A stretch of DNA of 50,774 nucleotides from an uncultured Thermomicrobia bacterium (GTDB lineage: Bacteria; Chloroflexota; Chloroflexia; Thermomicrobiales; JALYUS01). The notes below the pieces were generated by a model. The model saw only the letters and a list, made by a program, of their open reading frames with translations, was not told the DNA's origin and searched no databases. Shown one piece after another: positions 25,994 to 35,312 of this stretch. Numbering within the stretch: position 1 is the stretch's first letter; every line of letters starts with the position of its first letter. Position numbers and translations under genes: made by a program. Where the stretch lies: positions 1 through 50,774 of the forward strand of contig CALBSO010000141.1 in the NCBI GenBank assembly GCA_937968015.1. The letters run 5' to 3'.

Positions 25994-27046
25994 GTGGCGA
26001 AAGCGGAGCCGACAATCATCGAACTGCGGGAGGCCGCGTTGTCGCGCCTCCGTGCGGCAACCGACTTGGAAACGACACGCGCGTGGTACCGGGAGTATCT
26101 CGGCGACCACGGCGCCGTGACCGCGCTGACGAGACGGGTCGCCAGCCTGCCGCCGGAGCAACGCCGTGCCTTTGGCATTGCCGTTAATGCGCTGAAGAGT
26201 GAACTCGGCGCCGCCCTGGCGGAGCGTCAAGCGCGCCTCGAAGCATCTGCCCTCGAAACGCGCATCGAAACGGAAGCGCTTGATGTCACGTTGCCGGGCC
26301 GCCCGGTCCAGCGAGGTTTCCTGCATCCGACGACACGGATCATTCGCGAAATTTGCGACATCTTCGGCAAGATGGGCTTCCAGACGGTCGAGGGACCGGA
26401 GGTCGAATACGCGAAATACAATTTCGATATGCTCAATATCCCCGCGGACCATCCGGCGCGCGATGTCTGGGATACCTTCCATGTCGAGTCGGGCGAGGCA
26501 GAGATCGTCCTCCGCACGCACACATCGCCGATGCAGGTGCGGACGATGCTTGCGCAACAACCGCCTGTCCGCGTCGTCGTCCCTGGGCGCTGCTACCGCT
26601 ATGAGGCGACCGACGCGACGCATCTCGCGATGTTCTTGCAAGTCGAGGGCCTCGCAGTGGATGAGGGCATCACGCTGGCCGACCTGAAAGGGACGTTGAC
26701 CGAATTCGCACGCCAGATGTTTGGCCCGGATCGGAAGACCCGCTTTCGGTGCGATTTCTTCCCGTTTGTCGAGCCGGGAGTGGATTTCGCGATTGACTGC
26801 CCGCAGTGCAATGGCAAAGGGTGCCGACTCTGCAAGCAGTCCGGCTGGATTGAACTGCTCGGTGCGGGCATGGTGCATCCGCGCGTGCTCGAAATGGTCG
26901 GCTACGACACCAGCAAGCAGACCGGGTTTGCCTTCGGCATGGGGCCGGAGCGGCTGATGCTCCTGAAATATGGCCTCGATGACATCCGGGACTTTTATAA
27001 GAACGACATCCGCTGGTTGCGCCAGATGGATCGGGCGTGGCTCTGA
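25994..27046 (+). CDS. pheS: Phenylalanyl-tRNA synthetase alpha subunit
   Basis: The catalytic subunit of the heterotetrameric enzyme that charges tRNA-Phe. The 350-residue protein has the N-terminal coiled-coil region, then HPTTRIIREICDIFGKMGF, VLRTHTSPMQVRTM (motif 2 area), FFPFVEPGVDF and the final GFAFGMGPERLMLLKYG of motif 3. A CPQCNGKGCRLC cluster precedes GWIELLGAGMVHP; cysteines occur here in several bacterial PheS. The start is GTG 25994 with GAGGAGG upstream. It lies under T-box control and is followed by pheT after a heptad repeat. Confidence 0.97.
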   Translation: MAKAEPTIIELREAALSRLRAATDLETTRAWYREYLGDHGAVTALTRRVASLPPEQRRAFGIAVNALKSELGAALAERQARLEASALETRIETEALDVTLPGRPVQRGFLHPTTRIIREICDIFGKMGFQTVEGPEVEYAKYNFDMLNIPADHPARDVWDTFHVESGEAEIVLRTHTSPMQVRTMLAQQPPVRVVVPGRCYRYEATDATHLAMFLQVEGLAVDEGITLADLKGTLTEFARQMFGPDRKTRFRCDFFPFVEPGVDFAIDCPQCNGKGCRLCKQSGWIELLGAGMVHPRVLEMVGYDTSKQTGFAFGMGPERLMLLKYGLDDIRDFYKNDIRWLRQMDRAWL

Positions 27047-27089
27047 TCGGCAATGAGCGATGAGCAATGAGCAATGAGGGATCGGGAAT
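27041..27089 (+). repeat. Degenerate heptad array after pheS
   Basis: About seven heptads ending in AT, including GAGCGAT, GAGCAAT (twice) and GAGGGAT at 27055-27082. The first heptad contains the pheS TGA. A reverse-oriented CTCATTGC at 27099-27106 can pair with GCAATGAG in the array. The pheT start lies just downstream. Confidence 0.7.
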
Positions 27090-27125
27090 TGCTGATACTC
27101 ATTGCATCGGTGAGAGGTGAGAGCG

Positions 27126-29573
27126 ATGAAGGTTTCCTGGCAATGGCTCAAGGAATACGTTGACCTCGACATCACACCGCGCGAACTCGCCCGGCGCCTG
27201 ACAATGGCGGGTCTCGAAGCAGAAAAGATCGAAGAGATCGGCGCGGCGTGGGATCGCGATCTCGTCCGCGTCGCGCGGGTGAAGGAAGTGCTCCCAATCG
27301 GGGGCGCTGACCGGGTCGTTCAGGTGATTCTGGAGTTGCCGGAACGCGACGTCATGGTCGTCACGGGCGCAACGAACATCCGTGCGGGGCAGAAAATCGC
27401 GCTCGGGCTGATCGGAGCGCGGCTCTACGACGGCCACCGTGACGACACCATCCTTCGGACGCTGAAGCCGCGCGCGATTATGGGGGTCACTGGCGAAGGG
27501 ATGGTCTGCTCAGAGAAGGAATTGGGCATTTCCGACGAGCACGAAGGAATTCTGGTCCTGCCCGACGATGCACCGATCGGTGCGCCGCTGGTGGATTATC
27601 TCGGGGACACGATCATCGAGTTTGAGATCACCCCGAATCTCGTCCACGACTTCTCGATTGTCGGCGTCGCGCGGGAGGCCGCCGCAGTCACCGGCGCGCC
27701 CTTCCGCGACCCGTTTCAGCGATGGGCGACTGAGCCGCTTGATGCGCCGGAAATACCCGGCATCGTCACGGTGGAAGATACGAACCTCTGCCCGCGGTAT
27801 ACGGCCCTCGTGATGGAAGGCATTCGCATCGGTCCATCACCGGATTGGATGCAGCGACGCTTGCTCGCGGTTGGCGTGCGTCCGGTAAACAACATCGTTG
27901 ACGTCTCCAACTATGTCATGGTCGAGTACGGCCAGCCGAATCATGTCTTCGACCTTGACCGGCTGGTCGGGCGGCGGTTGATCGTCCGTCACGCGCGCCC
28001 CGGTGAGATGCTGGAATTGATCAATCACGAGACAAAATCGCTCACGCCCGATATGGCCGCCGTTTGCGACGAGGCGGGCGTGACGGATCTCGGCGGGATC
28101 ATTGGTGGCACGCGCTCCGAGATTGTGGAGACGACGAAGAACATTTTGATCGAGGCGGCGAACTGGGAGATGCGCAATATTCGCCACACACGGCAGGCTT
28201 TGAATATTCGCACGGACGCTTCCGCGCGGTACGAGCGCGGTTTGGAGCCGGAACTCACGATGCCGGGTGCGCGGCGTGTCGCTGAGTTAATTACACAACT
28301 CTGCCCGGAGGCGCACCTTGTTGGGTACACAGACCTGTTCCCCAACCCGCCGCGACCACGCGCGCTGACGATGCGCTTCAGCAAGATCGCGGCAGTCCTC
28401 GGCACCGCATATCCGCTCGATGCGGTTTGCGATGTGCTGAAACGTCTCCAGTTCGGTGTCGAGATCTCGGGCGATGCCGACCCAGTGCTGACGATCGCTA
28501 TTCCTTCTCACCGCGCGGATGTCTCCCACCCGGAAGATATCGTCGAGGAAGTGGCCCGGATCATTGGCTACGAGACCGTCCCTGCAACGATGATCGCGGG
28601 CACGACGCCGCATGTCATCCGATCCGACCGCTGGATCGCGCGGGAGGCGGCGCGTGACGCGGTCGCCAGCGCGGGCCTGATCGAGGTCAGTACCTATTCA
28701 TTCACGAGCGCCGACGCTCTCGACCGTTTGGCCGTGGTCGGGGGGCCGGGCGCGGCTGCCGTTCCCATCGTCCGGCTCGTGAACGCAATGGGCGAGTGGG
28801 AGGGAATGCGTCCGACGCTGCGGGCCAGTCTGCTCGCCACGGCGTCTGACAACGTGAAGTTCACGAGCGGCGTCGCCATCGGTGAGGTCGCCAATGTCTA
28901 TCTCCCACGCGAATCGGGCGAACTACCCGACGAACGGCTGACGTTGGGCATCGTGCTTGCGGGCACGGACACCGAGCGGTCGCTGGGCATCGCCCCACGC
29001 GCGTATGATTTTTTCGACCTGAAGGGGATCGTCGAGGCAATCTTGCCGGCGTTGGGTGTCGGGTCGCTCGCTTTCGTATCCGCTGATGACCTGGTCTTCC
29101 AGCCAGGCCGCGTCGCGCGCGTGTCGGCAGGCGGTCAGGCGCTTGGGGTGATCGGCGAGGTGCATCCACGCGTCGCGGAGGCATTTGGGTTGCCCGGGCG
29201 TGTGATGCTGGCAGAACTCGATTTGGAACCGATCGTCGCGTCGGTCGCGGCCCGCCGAGGCGAACTACGCCGATTGCCCGGCACGTCCCGGTATCCGGCG
29301 ACGGAGAACGACTTCTCGGTGATTGTTGATGAGTCGGTCGCGGCGGCTGATGTCGCGCAGGCGCTCGCACAAGCGGTGGGGACTCTTGGCCAGCGCGTGC
29401 AGTTGTTTGATATCTACCGGGGCGACCAAGTGCCGGCAGGGAAGAAGAGCCTGACCTTCGCGGTGACGATGCAAGCACCCGACCGCGCGCTCTCAGAGGC
29501 GGAGATTGCGAAGGTGCGCGACCGCGTCCGCCAGGCGCTCGCGAAGCGCCTCAAGGCGACCTTGCGATCATAG
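27126..29573 (+). CDS. pheT: Phenylalanyl-tRNA synthetase beta subunit
   Basis: The 815-residue partner of PheS, responsible for tRNA binding and editing. It has the tRNA-binding (EMAP/OB) domain at about residues 40-150 (GGADRVVQVILELP) and the B3/B4 editing domain (RPVNNIVDVSNYVMVEYGQP). The B5 domain follows (RADVSHPEDIVEEVARIIGY), and the C-terminal FDX-ACB anticodon-binding domain ends LTFAVTMQAPDRALSEAEI. I start at ATG 27126 (MKVSWQWLKEYVDL, the family N-terminus) rather than the ORF start at 27117. Length is normal. Confidence 0.97.
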   Translation: MKVSWQWLKEYVDLDITPRELARRLTMAGLEAEKIEEIGAAWDRDLVRVARVKEVLPIGGADRVVQVILELPERDVMVVTGATNIRAGQKIALGLIGARLYDGHRDDTILRTLKPRAIMGVTGEGMVCSEKELGISDEHEGILVLPDDAPIGAPLVDYLGDTIIEFEITPNLVHDFSIVGVAREAAAVTGAPFRDPFQRWATEPLDAPEIPGIVTVEDTNLCPRYTALVMEGIRIGPSPDWMQRRLLAVGVRPVNNIVDVSNYVMVEYGQPNHVFDLDRLVGRRLIVRHARPGEMLELINHETKSLTPDMAAVCDEAGVTDLGGIIGGTRSEIVETTKNILIEAANWEMRNIRHTRQALNIRTDASARYERGLEPELTMPGARRVAELITQLCPEAHLVGYTDLFPNPPRPRALTMRFSKIAAVLGTAYPLDAVCDVLKRLQFGVEISGDADPVLTIAIPSHRADVSHPEDIVEEVARIIGYETVPATMIAGTTPHVIRSDRWIAREAARDAVASAGLIEVSTYSFTSADALDRLAVVGGPGAAAVPIVRLVNAMGEWEGMRPTLRASLLATASDNVKFTSGVAIGEVANVYLPRESGELPDERLTLGIVLAGTDTERSLGIAPRAYDFFDLKGIVEAILPALGVGSLAFVSADDLVFQPGRVARVSAGGQALGVIGEVHPRVAEAFGLPGRVMLAELDLEPIVASVAARRGELRRLPGTSRYPATENDFSVIVDESVAAADVAQALAQAVGTLGQRVQLFDIYRGDQVPAGKKSLTFAVTMQAPDRALSEAEIAKVRDRVRQALAKRLKATLRS

Positions 29574-29600
29574 CGTCACGGTCGTCAGAACCGGCGGGCA

Positions 29601-29609
29601 TGGTAAGAT
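29601..29609 (+). promoter_or_regulatory. Extended -10 promoter of the his operon
   Basis: TGG followed by TAAGAT (29604-29609) in the short gap after pheT. There is no good -35. A start near 29616 would exclude the ATG at 29600 as the hisZ start codon. Confidence 0.45.
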
Positions 29610-29644
29610 ATGGCCCGATGTATGGCGTCGGGGGGGAGCGTTTG

Positions 29645-31144
29645 GTGGCAATGCGGCAGGTAGCGAATATGACGGTGGAGCGCGTGCGCGGGATGAGCGA
29701 CATCCCGCCCGCGCTCCAGGCCGCGCACGCGACGCTGGCCGCGCAAATCCTGAAGGAATGTGCCCGCGTTGGCTATATGTTGATGGATTTTCCGGTCGTC
29801 GAATCAACCGAACTCTTCCTTCGTAAGGCCGGCGAGGAACGCGTGCAGCAGATGTATGCATTCCGCTATCGGAACCGGGACTTGTGCCTGCGCCCGGAAT
29901 TTACCGCGTCGGTCGTGCGCAGTACGATCGCGACAATGCAGAGCGCGCCGCTGCCGATACGCGTCGCGTACCACGGCCCGGTCTTCCGCTACGAGCGGCC
30001 GGGGCAGGCGCGCTACCGCCAGTTCACCGAGGTTGGCATCGAATTGCTCGGAGCGGCGACAGACGCCGCCGATGCCGAGGTGATCGGCGCTGCGGCATCC
30101 GCGTTGCGCGCTGTCGGCATCCCGAAGGTACGGATCGTTCTCGGCCATGTGGGCATCGTGCGCGGCTTCCTCGCCGGCCTGGCATTAGATGAGCGGGTGC
30201 GCGAATGGCTCGTCTGGAGTATGGAGCGGCTCCGGCCGGACGATCCGCGCGGCGAGCGAATCCATCCTGCCCTTGCCGCCATGCTGGAAGAGGAAATCCA
30301 CCTCGCACCGCCGACAAGCATCCAGCCGCCCGACCGCGACGCGTTCCTCTCGCTTCTGCGCGAGGCGGGTATCTCCCTCGATGGCAATCGCCGGACCCCG
30401 GAGGAGATTGCCGAGGGACTTATCCGAAAGATGGCACGGCGGGCGGAGGGGAACGACGTGCGGCGCGCGATTGATTTTCTCCGCCGTCTGGTGATGTTGC
30501 GGGGCGCTCCCGATGATGTTTTTCCGCAACTGGAAGCATTGATGACCGCCGAGCACATGGGGATGGACGCAGTGATGCGTTTGAGATCAGTGATCGCGCT
30601 CCTTGAAGCATACGGCGTCGGAGCGGACCAAATCATCCTCGATCTCGGCCTCGGCCGCGGCCTCCACTACTACACCGGCGTCCTGTTCGAGTTATACGCT
30701 GACGGCTCACAGCAACTGGGCGGCGGCGGTCGGTATGACGATCTGGCGACAATTCTCGGTGCGCGTCAGCCGCTCCCCGCGGTAGGGTTTTCGCTCGGTA
30801 TTGAAAGAATTGCTGACGCGTTGCCGCCGTTCGATCGCGCCCTCGCGTCACGCCCGACCGTCGTTGTCGGACACGGTGAGGGAGGAGAGACGCTGCACGC
30901 CGCCGCTCTGGCGCACGCATTACGTGCGATTGGTTGGACGGCGCTGCTCGATGTGCGGAACCGTACGACGAACGCCGCGATCAAGCATGCGCGCTCCGTC
31001 CGTGCCGACGTGTACGCAGAGCCTGCGTCGAATGGACGTTCGATACGCTGGCTGCCCCTGAATGGCGAGCCTGAGCGACAGATCAATCGAGAGGGCGAAT
31101 CGCTTCCGGCGCCTGCCGGACCGAATGGTGCAACGGATGAGTAA
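29645..31144 (+). CDS. hisZ: HisZ-like ATP phosphoribosyltransferase regulatory subunit (HisRS paralogue)
   Basis: A class II synthetase-like protein. The core contains VAYHGPVFRYERPGQARYRQ and then FTEVGIELLG, which favours HisZ over HisRS, followed by LGRGLHYYTGVLFE, LGGGGRYDDL and GFSLGIERIA. A divergent anticodon-binding-like C-terminal domain follows. HisZ normally activates a short-form HisG. Here it heads hisGDCB, which supports HisZ, but the following HisG looks long-form (see findings). At 499 residues it is longer than many HisZ. The start is uncertain: GTG 29645 has GGAG 6 nt upstream, and ATG 29651 is an alternative. It overlaps hisG by 8 nt. Confidence 0.8.
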   Translation: MAMRQVANMTVERVRGMSDIPPALQAAHATLAAQILKECARVGYMLMDFPVVESTELFLRKAGEERVQQMYAFRYRNRDLCLRPEFTASVVRSTIATMQSAPLPIRVAYHGPVFRYERPGQARYRQFTEVGIELLGAATDAADAEVIGAAASALRAVGIPKVRIVLGHVGIVRGFLAGLALDERVREWLVWSMERLRPDDPRGERIHPALAAMLEEEIHLAPPTSIQPPDRDAFLSLLREAGISLDGNRRTPEEIAEGLIRKMARRAEGNDVRRAIDFLRRLVMLRGAPDDVFPQLEALMTAEHMGMDAVMRLRSVIALLEAYGVGADQIILDLGLGRGLHYYTGVLFELYADGSQQLGGGGRYDDLATILGARQPLPAVGFSLGIERIADALPPFDRALASRPTVVVGHGEGGETLHAAALAHALRAIGWTALLDVRNRTTNAAIKHARSVRADVYAEPASNGRSIRWLPLNGEPERQINREGESLPAPAGPNGATDE

Positions 31145-32198
31145 CGACACGTTGCGGATCGCGCTGCCGAGCAAGGGGCGCATCGAGGAGGGCACGCGCC
31201 TGTTCTTCGAGCACGTCGGGTTTCCGGTCCGGCGACCGAACGCGCGTCAATACGTCGGATCGCTACGCGGGGTTCCGCAGGTCTCCGTGCTCTTTCAGCG
31301 CGCGTCGGACATTGTGACGAAGGTTGAATCGGGTTTGGCCGATGTGGGGATTACGGGGCTTGATTTCGTCGCCGAGCATCAGGGTGAGAGCGGTGCGGTG
31401 ATCGTGCTGATGCCGGACCTCGGCTTCAGCCGTTGTCGCTTCGTCATCGAGGTGCCGGAAGCGTGGGTGGACATCACGACGATCGCCGACCTCGCCGATC
31501 TCGCGGCAGATTTTCGCGCGCGTGGCCGCACGCTCCGGGTAATCACGGATTCTCCGAACCTCGTCAAGGACTTCCTCTACGCACACGGCGTGACCTATTT
31601 TGTCGTCATCGAGGGAGAAGGGGGATTGGAGGCTGCCCCAGCGATTGATACGGCGGATATCGTCGCCGACCGTACGGAAACCGGGACGACGCTCCGCGAT
31701 AACCGCCTCAAGGAAGTGGAGGGCGGCACGATCATGGAGACGCAAGCCTGCTTGATCGGCAATCGCGACGAACTGCGGGAGTCTCCCGCGAAGCGGGAGC
31801 AACTGCGCCATATCATGGAGTTCGCGGAGGCACACTTGCGGAGCCGTCGGTTCCGCACCCTGACTGCGAATGTGCGGGGCGAAAGCGCCGCCGATGTGGC
31901 TGCGCACGTCATTCAGCGGGTGGAGACGGCAGGCACGCTCGGCCCGACCGTCGCGCCGGTCTTTCCAAAGACTCCGAGCGCACGCACCGCCCCGGTGATC
32001 ACCGCGTTGGAAACCGGCTGGTACGCGGTGAGTATCGTCGTGGAGGAGCACTTGTTGCTCCCGGCGATTGACCATTTGCGGCGTGCGGGGAGTGGCGGCA
32101 TCACCGTCGGCGCACCGGAGTATGTCTTCGAACCGGCATCACGAGCCTACGTCGCGATGCTCGAAGCGCTCGGCCTCCCGAATGAGGCGGCACAGTGA
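31137..32198 (+). CDS. hisG: ATP phosphoribosyltransferase, apparently long form
   Basis: HisG condenses ATP and PRPP in the first step of histidine synthesis. The 353-residue protein begins TLRIALPSKGRIEEGTRLFF and has VESGLADVGITGLDFVAEH. The PRPP-loop region is IVADRTETGTTLRDNRL. After about residue 265 comes a segment with GWYAVSIVVEEHLLLPAIDH and GAPEYVF, resembling the C-terminal ACT/PII-like regulatory domain of long-form HisG. Short-form HisG lacks that domain and depends on HisZ. The start ATG 31137 overlaps the hisZ stop. Confidence 0.93.
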   Translation: MSNDTLRIALPSKGRIEEGTRLFFEHVGFPVRRPNARQYVGSLRGVPQVSVLFQRASDIVTKVESGLADVGITGLDFVAEHQGESGAVIVLMPDLGFSRCRFVIEVPEAWVDITTIADLADLAADFRARGRTLRVITDSPNLVKDFLYAHGVTYFVVIEGEGGLEAAPAIDTADIVADRTETGTTLRDNRLKEVEGGTIMETQACLIGNRDELRESPAKREQLRHIMEFAEAHLRSRRFRTLTANVRGESAADVAAHVIQRVETAGTLGPTVAPVFPKTPSARTAPVITALETGWYAVSIVVEEHLLLPAIDHLRRAGSGGITVGAPEYVFEPASRAYVAMLEALGLPNEAAQ

Positions 32199-33541
32199 TG
32201 CAGATCTTCACGGACATCGAGGAAGCGCGGCGAACGATCCTCCAACGCGTTCCCGCAAACGAACCTGCGTTGCCTCCACACGTCCAATCCGGTATCCGGC
32301 GCATCTTCGGCCGCGACCTCACGGCAGCAGGCGTGGCCGCAGAGATCTGCATGGCAGTCGCGGCGCACGGTGATGCGGCAGTCCGGGACTTCACCACGCG
32401 CATAGATGGCGTCGAACTCACGGGGAGTGAAGTCCCGCGCGCCGAGATGGAAGCGGCGCGGGAACGCATCGCTCCAGAACTCCGGCAGGCGCTCGAACAT
32501 GCGGCGACACGGATTCGCGACTTTCATCAGCACGAACGATATGAGGGATGGCAGTGGATCACGCCGGACGGCGCGCTTGGCCAGATCGTGCGCCCACTGG
32601 CGCGGGTCGGCATCTATGTGCCCGGCGGTACCGCGGCGTACCCGTCCACGCTCCTGATGTCCGCGATCCCCGCGCGCGTCGCGGGCGTTCAGGAAATCAT
32701 CGTGACGACCCCTCCGCATCCGGCGGGCGTCGCTGACGTGATTCTCGCCGCTGCCGCAATCGCGGGCGTGGACCGCGTGTTCATGATCGGTGGCGCGCAG
32801 GCGATTGCGGCACTGGCGTATGGCACGGAAACCGTCCCACGGGTGGATAAAATCGTTGGGCCGGGAAATCCGTTTGTGAGCGCGGCGAAGCGCTACGTTT
32901 TTGGCGCGGTGGCGATTGATCAAATTGCCGGCCCTACCGAGACCGTGGTGATCGCCGACGACAGCGCCGACCCCACCTGCGCGGCGGCGGATTTGATCGC
33001 GCAAGCGGAACATGGTGAGACATCGTCCGCGATCTTACTGGCGACCGATGAGCGGATCGCTCGCGCCGTCGTCGCAGAGGTGACGCGCCAATTGGCATGC
33101 CTGCCACGCGCCGAGGTCGTCAGTGCTGCGCTGAACGCGAACGGCGGCGCGGTCGTTGTACCGACGATTGAACGGGCGATCGAACTGGCGAATGCATATG
33201 CACCGGAGCACTTGTGCCTGCTGGTGCGGGAGCCGTGGCACTATATCGGGCTGATCGCCAACGCGGGTGGTGTTTTCCTCGGCGAAGCAAGCCCGGAAGT
33301 GCTCGGCGACTACATTGCCGGGCCGAGTCATGTCATGCCGACCGGCGGCTCGGCGCGTTTTTCGTCCGCGATGCATGTCGGCGATTTTGTGCGGAGAATG
33401 AGTGTCGTCGGCCTCACGCCACGTGCCGCGTCCACGCTGGCCGGGGATGCGGCGACGATCGCGGCAGCGGAAGGTCTCGAAGGCCATGCGCGCGCCGCAC
33501 GACTGCGCGTTCGCATTGATGCGGCGGGGACGAGCCAGTGA
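32198..33541 (+). CDS. hisD: Histidinol dehydrogenase
   Basis: Catalyses the last two NAD-dependent steps, L-histidinol to L-histidine. The 447-residue protein has RVGIYVPGGTAAYPSTLLMS and IDQIAGPTETVVIAD. The zinc and catalytic residues appear in QAEHGETSSAILL, YAPEHLCL and GDYIAGPSHVMPTGGSARF, and in the C-terminal GLEGHARAARLR. The start ATG 32198 shares its A with the hisG TGA; GTG 32195 is the alternative. It overlaps hisC by 4 nt. Confidence 0.97.
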   Translation: MQIFTDIEEARRTILQRVPANEPALPPHVQSGIRRIFGRDLTAAGVAAEICMAVAAHGDAAVRDFTTRIDGVELTGSEVPRAEMEAARERIAPELRQALEHAATRIRDFHQHERYEGWQWITPDGALGQIVRPLARVGIYVPGGTAAYPSTLLMSAIPARVAGVQEIIVTTPPHPAGVADVILAAAAIAGVDRVFMIGGAQAIAALAYGTETVPRVDKIVGPGNPFVSAAKRYVFGAVAIDQIAGPTETVVIADDSADPTCAAADLIAQAEHGETSSAILLATDERIARAVVAEVTRQLACLPRAEVVSAALNANGGAVVVPTIERAIELANAYAPEHLCLLVREPWHYIGLIANAGGVFLGEASPEVLGDYIAGPSHVMPTGGSARFSSAMHVGDFVRRMSVVGLTPRAASTLAGDAATIAAAEGLEGHARAARLRVRIDAAGTSQ

Positions 33542-34656
33542 CAGAGAAATCCACACCGCGCGACTTGCTGCGGTGGAGTCTTGAGCGGGTCGAACAGTAT
33601 CGCACCATCGAGCCAATCGAGGCCGCCGCCGCTCGTCGTGGCCTCTCGCCGGACCGCATCCTGCGGCTCAATGCGAACGAAAACCCGTACGGGACACCGC
33701 TCCGCGTGCAGGAGGCGCTGGCGTCATTCGATCAGTATCATCTCTATCCCGATCCGGAGAGCCGGGAGATTCGCGCGCTGTTGGCGAACTACACCGGCAT
33801 AGACAGCGGGCGAATTCTCGTCGGCAATGGGTCGGACGAGATCATTGATCTCTTATTCTGGCTCTTCGTCGAGCCGGGTGAGTCAGTGATGATCCCGACC
33901 CCGACGTTCGGGATGTATCAAGCGCGGGCGGAGGTCTTTGGCGCCGACGTACGCGCCGTGCCGCGACGGCCGGACTTTACCCTCGACATCGAGGCGATGG
34001 AAGCGGCGCTGACGCCCGACGTGAAGCTCGTTTTTCTCGCTTCGCCGAACAATCCGAGCGGAAACCTTTGCCGGGAGCGGGATGTCGTGCGGCTGCTGCT
34101 GCGGGGTGTGATCGTCATCGTGGACGAGGCGTACTTCGAGTTCAGCGGGCGCACCGTCGCGCCGCTGGTCGGCGAATTCGACAACCTCGTTGTCCTGCGG
34201 ACATTTTCCAAGTGGGCGGGGTTGGCGGGGTTGCGTGTTGGGTACGGCCTGATGCCACGGTGGATTGCTGATGAGGCGTGGCGAATCAAGCAGCCGTACA
34301 ACGTCAATGTCGCGGCGCAGATCGCCGTGCGCGCAGTCTTCGATGAAATGGTGTACTTTCGCTCGACGATCCGTCGCATTCGACTTGAGCGCCTGAGGAT
34401 GTACCGGGCATTGCGGAAATTGAATTTCGTCAGACCACTCGAAAGCAAGGCGAACTACCTCCTCGTCCGCGTGTTACATGGGGGTAGCGCCGCGCTCCAG
34501 GAGTGGCTGGAGGAAGACGGCATCTTTGTGCGACGCTACTCCTCACCGGAACTCGCCGACTATATCCGCATCTCAGTCGGCAGACCGGAAGATACGGATC
34601 GCCTGATGCGCCGGATGACGATGTTGGCGCAGCGATATGCACGGGAGATGGTATGA
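33538..34656 (+). CDS. hisC: Histidinol-phosphate aminotransferase
   Basis: A PLP-dependent class I/II aminotransferase making histidinol phosphate. The 372-residue protein contains LRLNANENPYGTP, LVGNGSDEIIDLLFW, FLASPNNPSGN, VIVDEAYFEFSG and the PLP-lysine element RTFSKWAGLAGLRVGY. Arginine in the C-terminal YIRISVGRPEDTDRL would bind the substrate carboxylate or phosphate. It starts at GTG 33538, overlapping the hisD TGA, and its end overlaps hisB by 4 nt (ATGA). Confidence 0.95.
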   Translation: MTEKSTPRDLLRWSLERVEQYRTIEPIEAAAARRGLSPDRILRLNANENPYGTPLRVQEALASFDQYHLYPDPESREIRALLANYTGIDSGRILVGNGSDEIIDLLFWLFVEPGESVMIPTPTFGMYQARAEVFGADVRAVPRRPDFTLDIEAMEAALTPDVKLVFLASPNNPSGNLCRERDVVRLLLRGVIVIVDEAYFEFSGRTVAPLVGEFDNLVVLRTFSKWAGLAGLRVGYGLMPRWIADEAWRIKQPYNVNVAAQIAVRAVFDEMVYFRSTIRRIRLERLRMYRALRKLNFVRPLESKANYLLVRVLHGGSAALQEWLEEDGIFVRRYSSPELADYIRISVGRPEDTDRLMRRMTMLAQRYAREMV

Positions 34657-35267
34657 ATACACAGGCATCGCGGATCGGAACAGTCGAGCGGGAGACCACT
34701 GAAACCCACGTCGTTGTCAGCGTGACGATAGATGGTACGGGAAAGACCGATATCGCAACCGGCGTCGGCGCGCTCGACCATTTCTTGACCCTCTGGGCGC
34801 GGCACGGCCTGTTCGATCTCGAGGTGGCCGCGAACGGCGACCTGGAAGTGGACGGCCATCACACCGTGGAGGATGTCGGGCTGTGCCTTGGCCGCGCGAT
34901 CGGACAGGCGCTCGGCGACCGGCGTGGCATCCGACGCGCCGCGCAGATGGTTATGCCGATGGACGAAGCGCTGGCGACGGCGGTGGTGGACCTCGGCGGG
35001 CGTGGGTATTTCGTCCTCCAGGGAGCATTTTCCGCGACGCACGTTGGCACGCTGGAAACCGACCTCGTGCGCCATTTTCTGCTCACGCTGGCGATGGAGG
35101 CACGGATGAATCTCCATCTGCTCTTGCATTACGGCTCGAACGCGCATCACGAGGTCGAGGCGATCTTCAAGGGGTTCGGGCGTGCGCTTGACGCGGCGAC
35201 GCAAATTGACCCGAGGCTTGGCGACACCGTACCGTCATCGAAGGGCATGATCGAATCCGGGGAGTAA
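34653..35267 (+). CDS. hisB: Imidazoleglycerol-phosphate dehydratase
   Basis: Manganese enzyme that dehydrates IGP to imidazole acetol phosphate. The 204-residue protein carries the family's two metal motifs, DGHHTVEDVGLCLG and SNAHHEVEAIFKGFGRAL, and begins near GTVERETTETHVVVSV. It is the monofunctional form, without the phosphatase domain of E. coli HisB. ATG 34653 overlaps the hisC TGA. Its own TAA lies inside a GAGTAAC heptad. hisA, hisF, hisH and hisI are not in this window. Confidence 0.96.
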   Translation: MNTQASRIGTVERETTETHVVVSVTIDGTGKTDIATGVGALDHFLTLWARHGLFDLEVAANGDLEVDGHHTVEDVGLCLGRAIGQALGDRRGIRRAAQMVMPMDEALATAVVDLGGRGYFVLQGAFSATHVGTLETDLVRHFLLTLAMEARMNLHLLLHYGSNAHHEVEAIFKGFGRALDAATQIDPRLGDTVPSSKGMIESGE

Positions 35268-35312
35268 CGAGTAACGAGGCGTCGTTGCCCCATCCCTCGT
35301 TACTCGTTACTC
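35262..35312. repeat. Converging heptad arrays forming an 18-bp inverted repeat between hisB and rph
   Basis: The left arm GAGTAACGAGTAACGAGG (35262-35279) is the exact reverse complement of 35295-35312, with a 15-nt loop. Both flanking genes terminate inside it: the hisB TAA at 35265-35267 and the rph TAA at 35300-35302. The RNA could form a strong hairpin from either strand, but there is no U-tract. Confidence 0.9.

Noticed and set aside
24817..26178. Minus-strand frames of 402 and 453 codons over rplT, the methyltransferase and the T-box
   Set aside because: They run across several well-supported plus-strand features and the T-box, and read as basic low-complexity protein.
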